Made by a program: the position numbers and the translations under genes
Source of the DNA: Candidatus Pacearchaeota archaeon
GTDB lineage: Archaea; Nanoarchaeota; Nanoarchaeia; Pacearchaeales; GW2011-AR1
Direction: 5' to 3'
DNA: 21,828 nt
Assembly (NCBI GenBank): GCA_023228065.1
Contig: JALOBX010000007.1
Coordinates: forward strand, 1 to 21,828
Part shown: positions 21,794 to 21,828 of the stretch, one piece after another
Numbering within the stretch: position 1 is the stretch's first letter
Layout: the number at the start of each line of letters is the position of its first letter
Notes under the pieces: generated by a model
Told to the model about the DNA's origin: nothing
Database searches by the model: none
What the model saw: the letters and a program-made list of their open reading frames with translations, nothing else

Positions 21794-21802
21794 TGATATA
21801 AT
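21794..21802 (+). promoter_or_regulatory. Extended -10 promoter facing out of the window
   Basis: TG-A-TATAAT is a perfect extended -10; the -35 region (TTTTGG) is poor. It would drive a gene beginning beyond 21828. The ATG at 21815 is followed after one codon by TAA and is not a gene. Confidence 0.5.
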
Positions 21803-21828
21803 AACCTTAGATTAATGAAATAAAAATA

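Noticed and set aside
21654..21806. Minus-strand open frame of about 45-50 codons overlapping the HerA stop
   Set aside because: It has no start codon, no recognisable motif and overlaps a confident gene end; I treat it as chance or at most a remnant at the junction.
12282..21828. CRISPR array, retron or phage structural module within the element
   Set aside because: No regularly spaced repeats, no reverse transcriptase, and no capsid, portal or terminase proteins were found.

Overview
The window looks like a chromosomal segment from a member of the Candidate Phyla Radiation (Patescibacteria, probably Parcubacteria-like). This is an inference from several traits: A+T-rich DNA, standard stop codons (TGA is a real stop), tightly packed genes with 1-4 bp overlaps, very few Shine-Dalgarno sites, a shortened HrcA, an archaeal-style thymidylate synthase, and a mobile-gene set (large serine recombinase, DUF5659, HTH replication-type protein) of the kind often seen in these genomes. 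No 16S rRNA is present, so the lineage stays provisional.

Bases 1-12281 are ordinary host sequence. They hold a Nudix hydrolase cut by the window edge, a dCMP-deaminase-family protein, a zincin-type metallopeptidase and a DUF6580 membrane protein. A convergent thymidylate synthase carries an MtrA/DUF4346-like N-terminal domain. A four-gene plus-strand run follows (ABC ATPase, ABC-2 permease, P-type ATPase, TsaC/YrdC), then gpmA, hrcA-grpE, dnaK, dnaJ and tRNA-Lys(UUU). Several promoters can be read directly. Most are -35/-10 pairs with 16-17 bp spacers whose expected start point falls on or within a few bases of the ATG, so many messages should be leaderless or nearly so. dnaK has a CIRCE-like operator over its -35 box and is followed by an intrinsic terminator that separates it from dnaJ.

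From just after tRNA-Lys (about 12297) to about 21760 the sequence reads as an integrated mobile element. Its left arm is a leftward block: large serine recombinase, two small proteins, a winged-helix replication-type protein and a DUF5659 protein, with a separate OmpR-like winged-helix protein upstream. A divergent control region (about 16250-16530) follows. It has a clear sigma70-type promoter, a chain of hairpins including a perfect 13-bp stem, and a terminator/antiterminator arrangement ahead of two small unknown genes (a four-helix membrane protein and a small basic protein).

The right arm is the most interesting part. A 260-bp regulatory region contains tandem repeats, direct repeats one helical turn apart at a promoter, and a 16-codon leader ORF ending inside a terminator hairpin. 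Downstream is a two-gene cassette. The first gene encodes a protein with a winged-helix-like N-terminus, a PIN-type nuclease domain with its acidic residues, a coiled coil and two C-terminal membrane helices. The second encodes a HerA/FtsK-type ATPase with a multi-pass membrane N-terminus. A nuclease paired with a HerA motor recalls known HerA-based phage-defence pairs (SIR2-HerA, DUF4297-HerA). A PIN effector with both partners membrane-anchored is an arrangement I do not recognise, and it is the best candidate here for an undescribed system. The window ends with a terminator and a promoter facing a gene beyond the edge.
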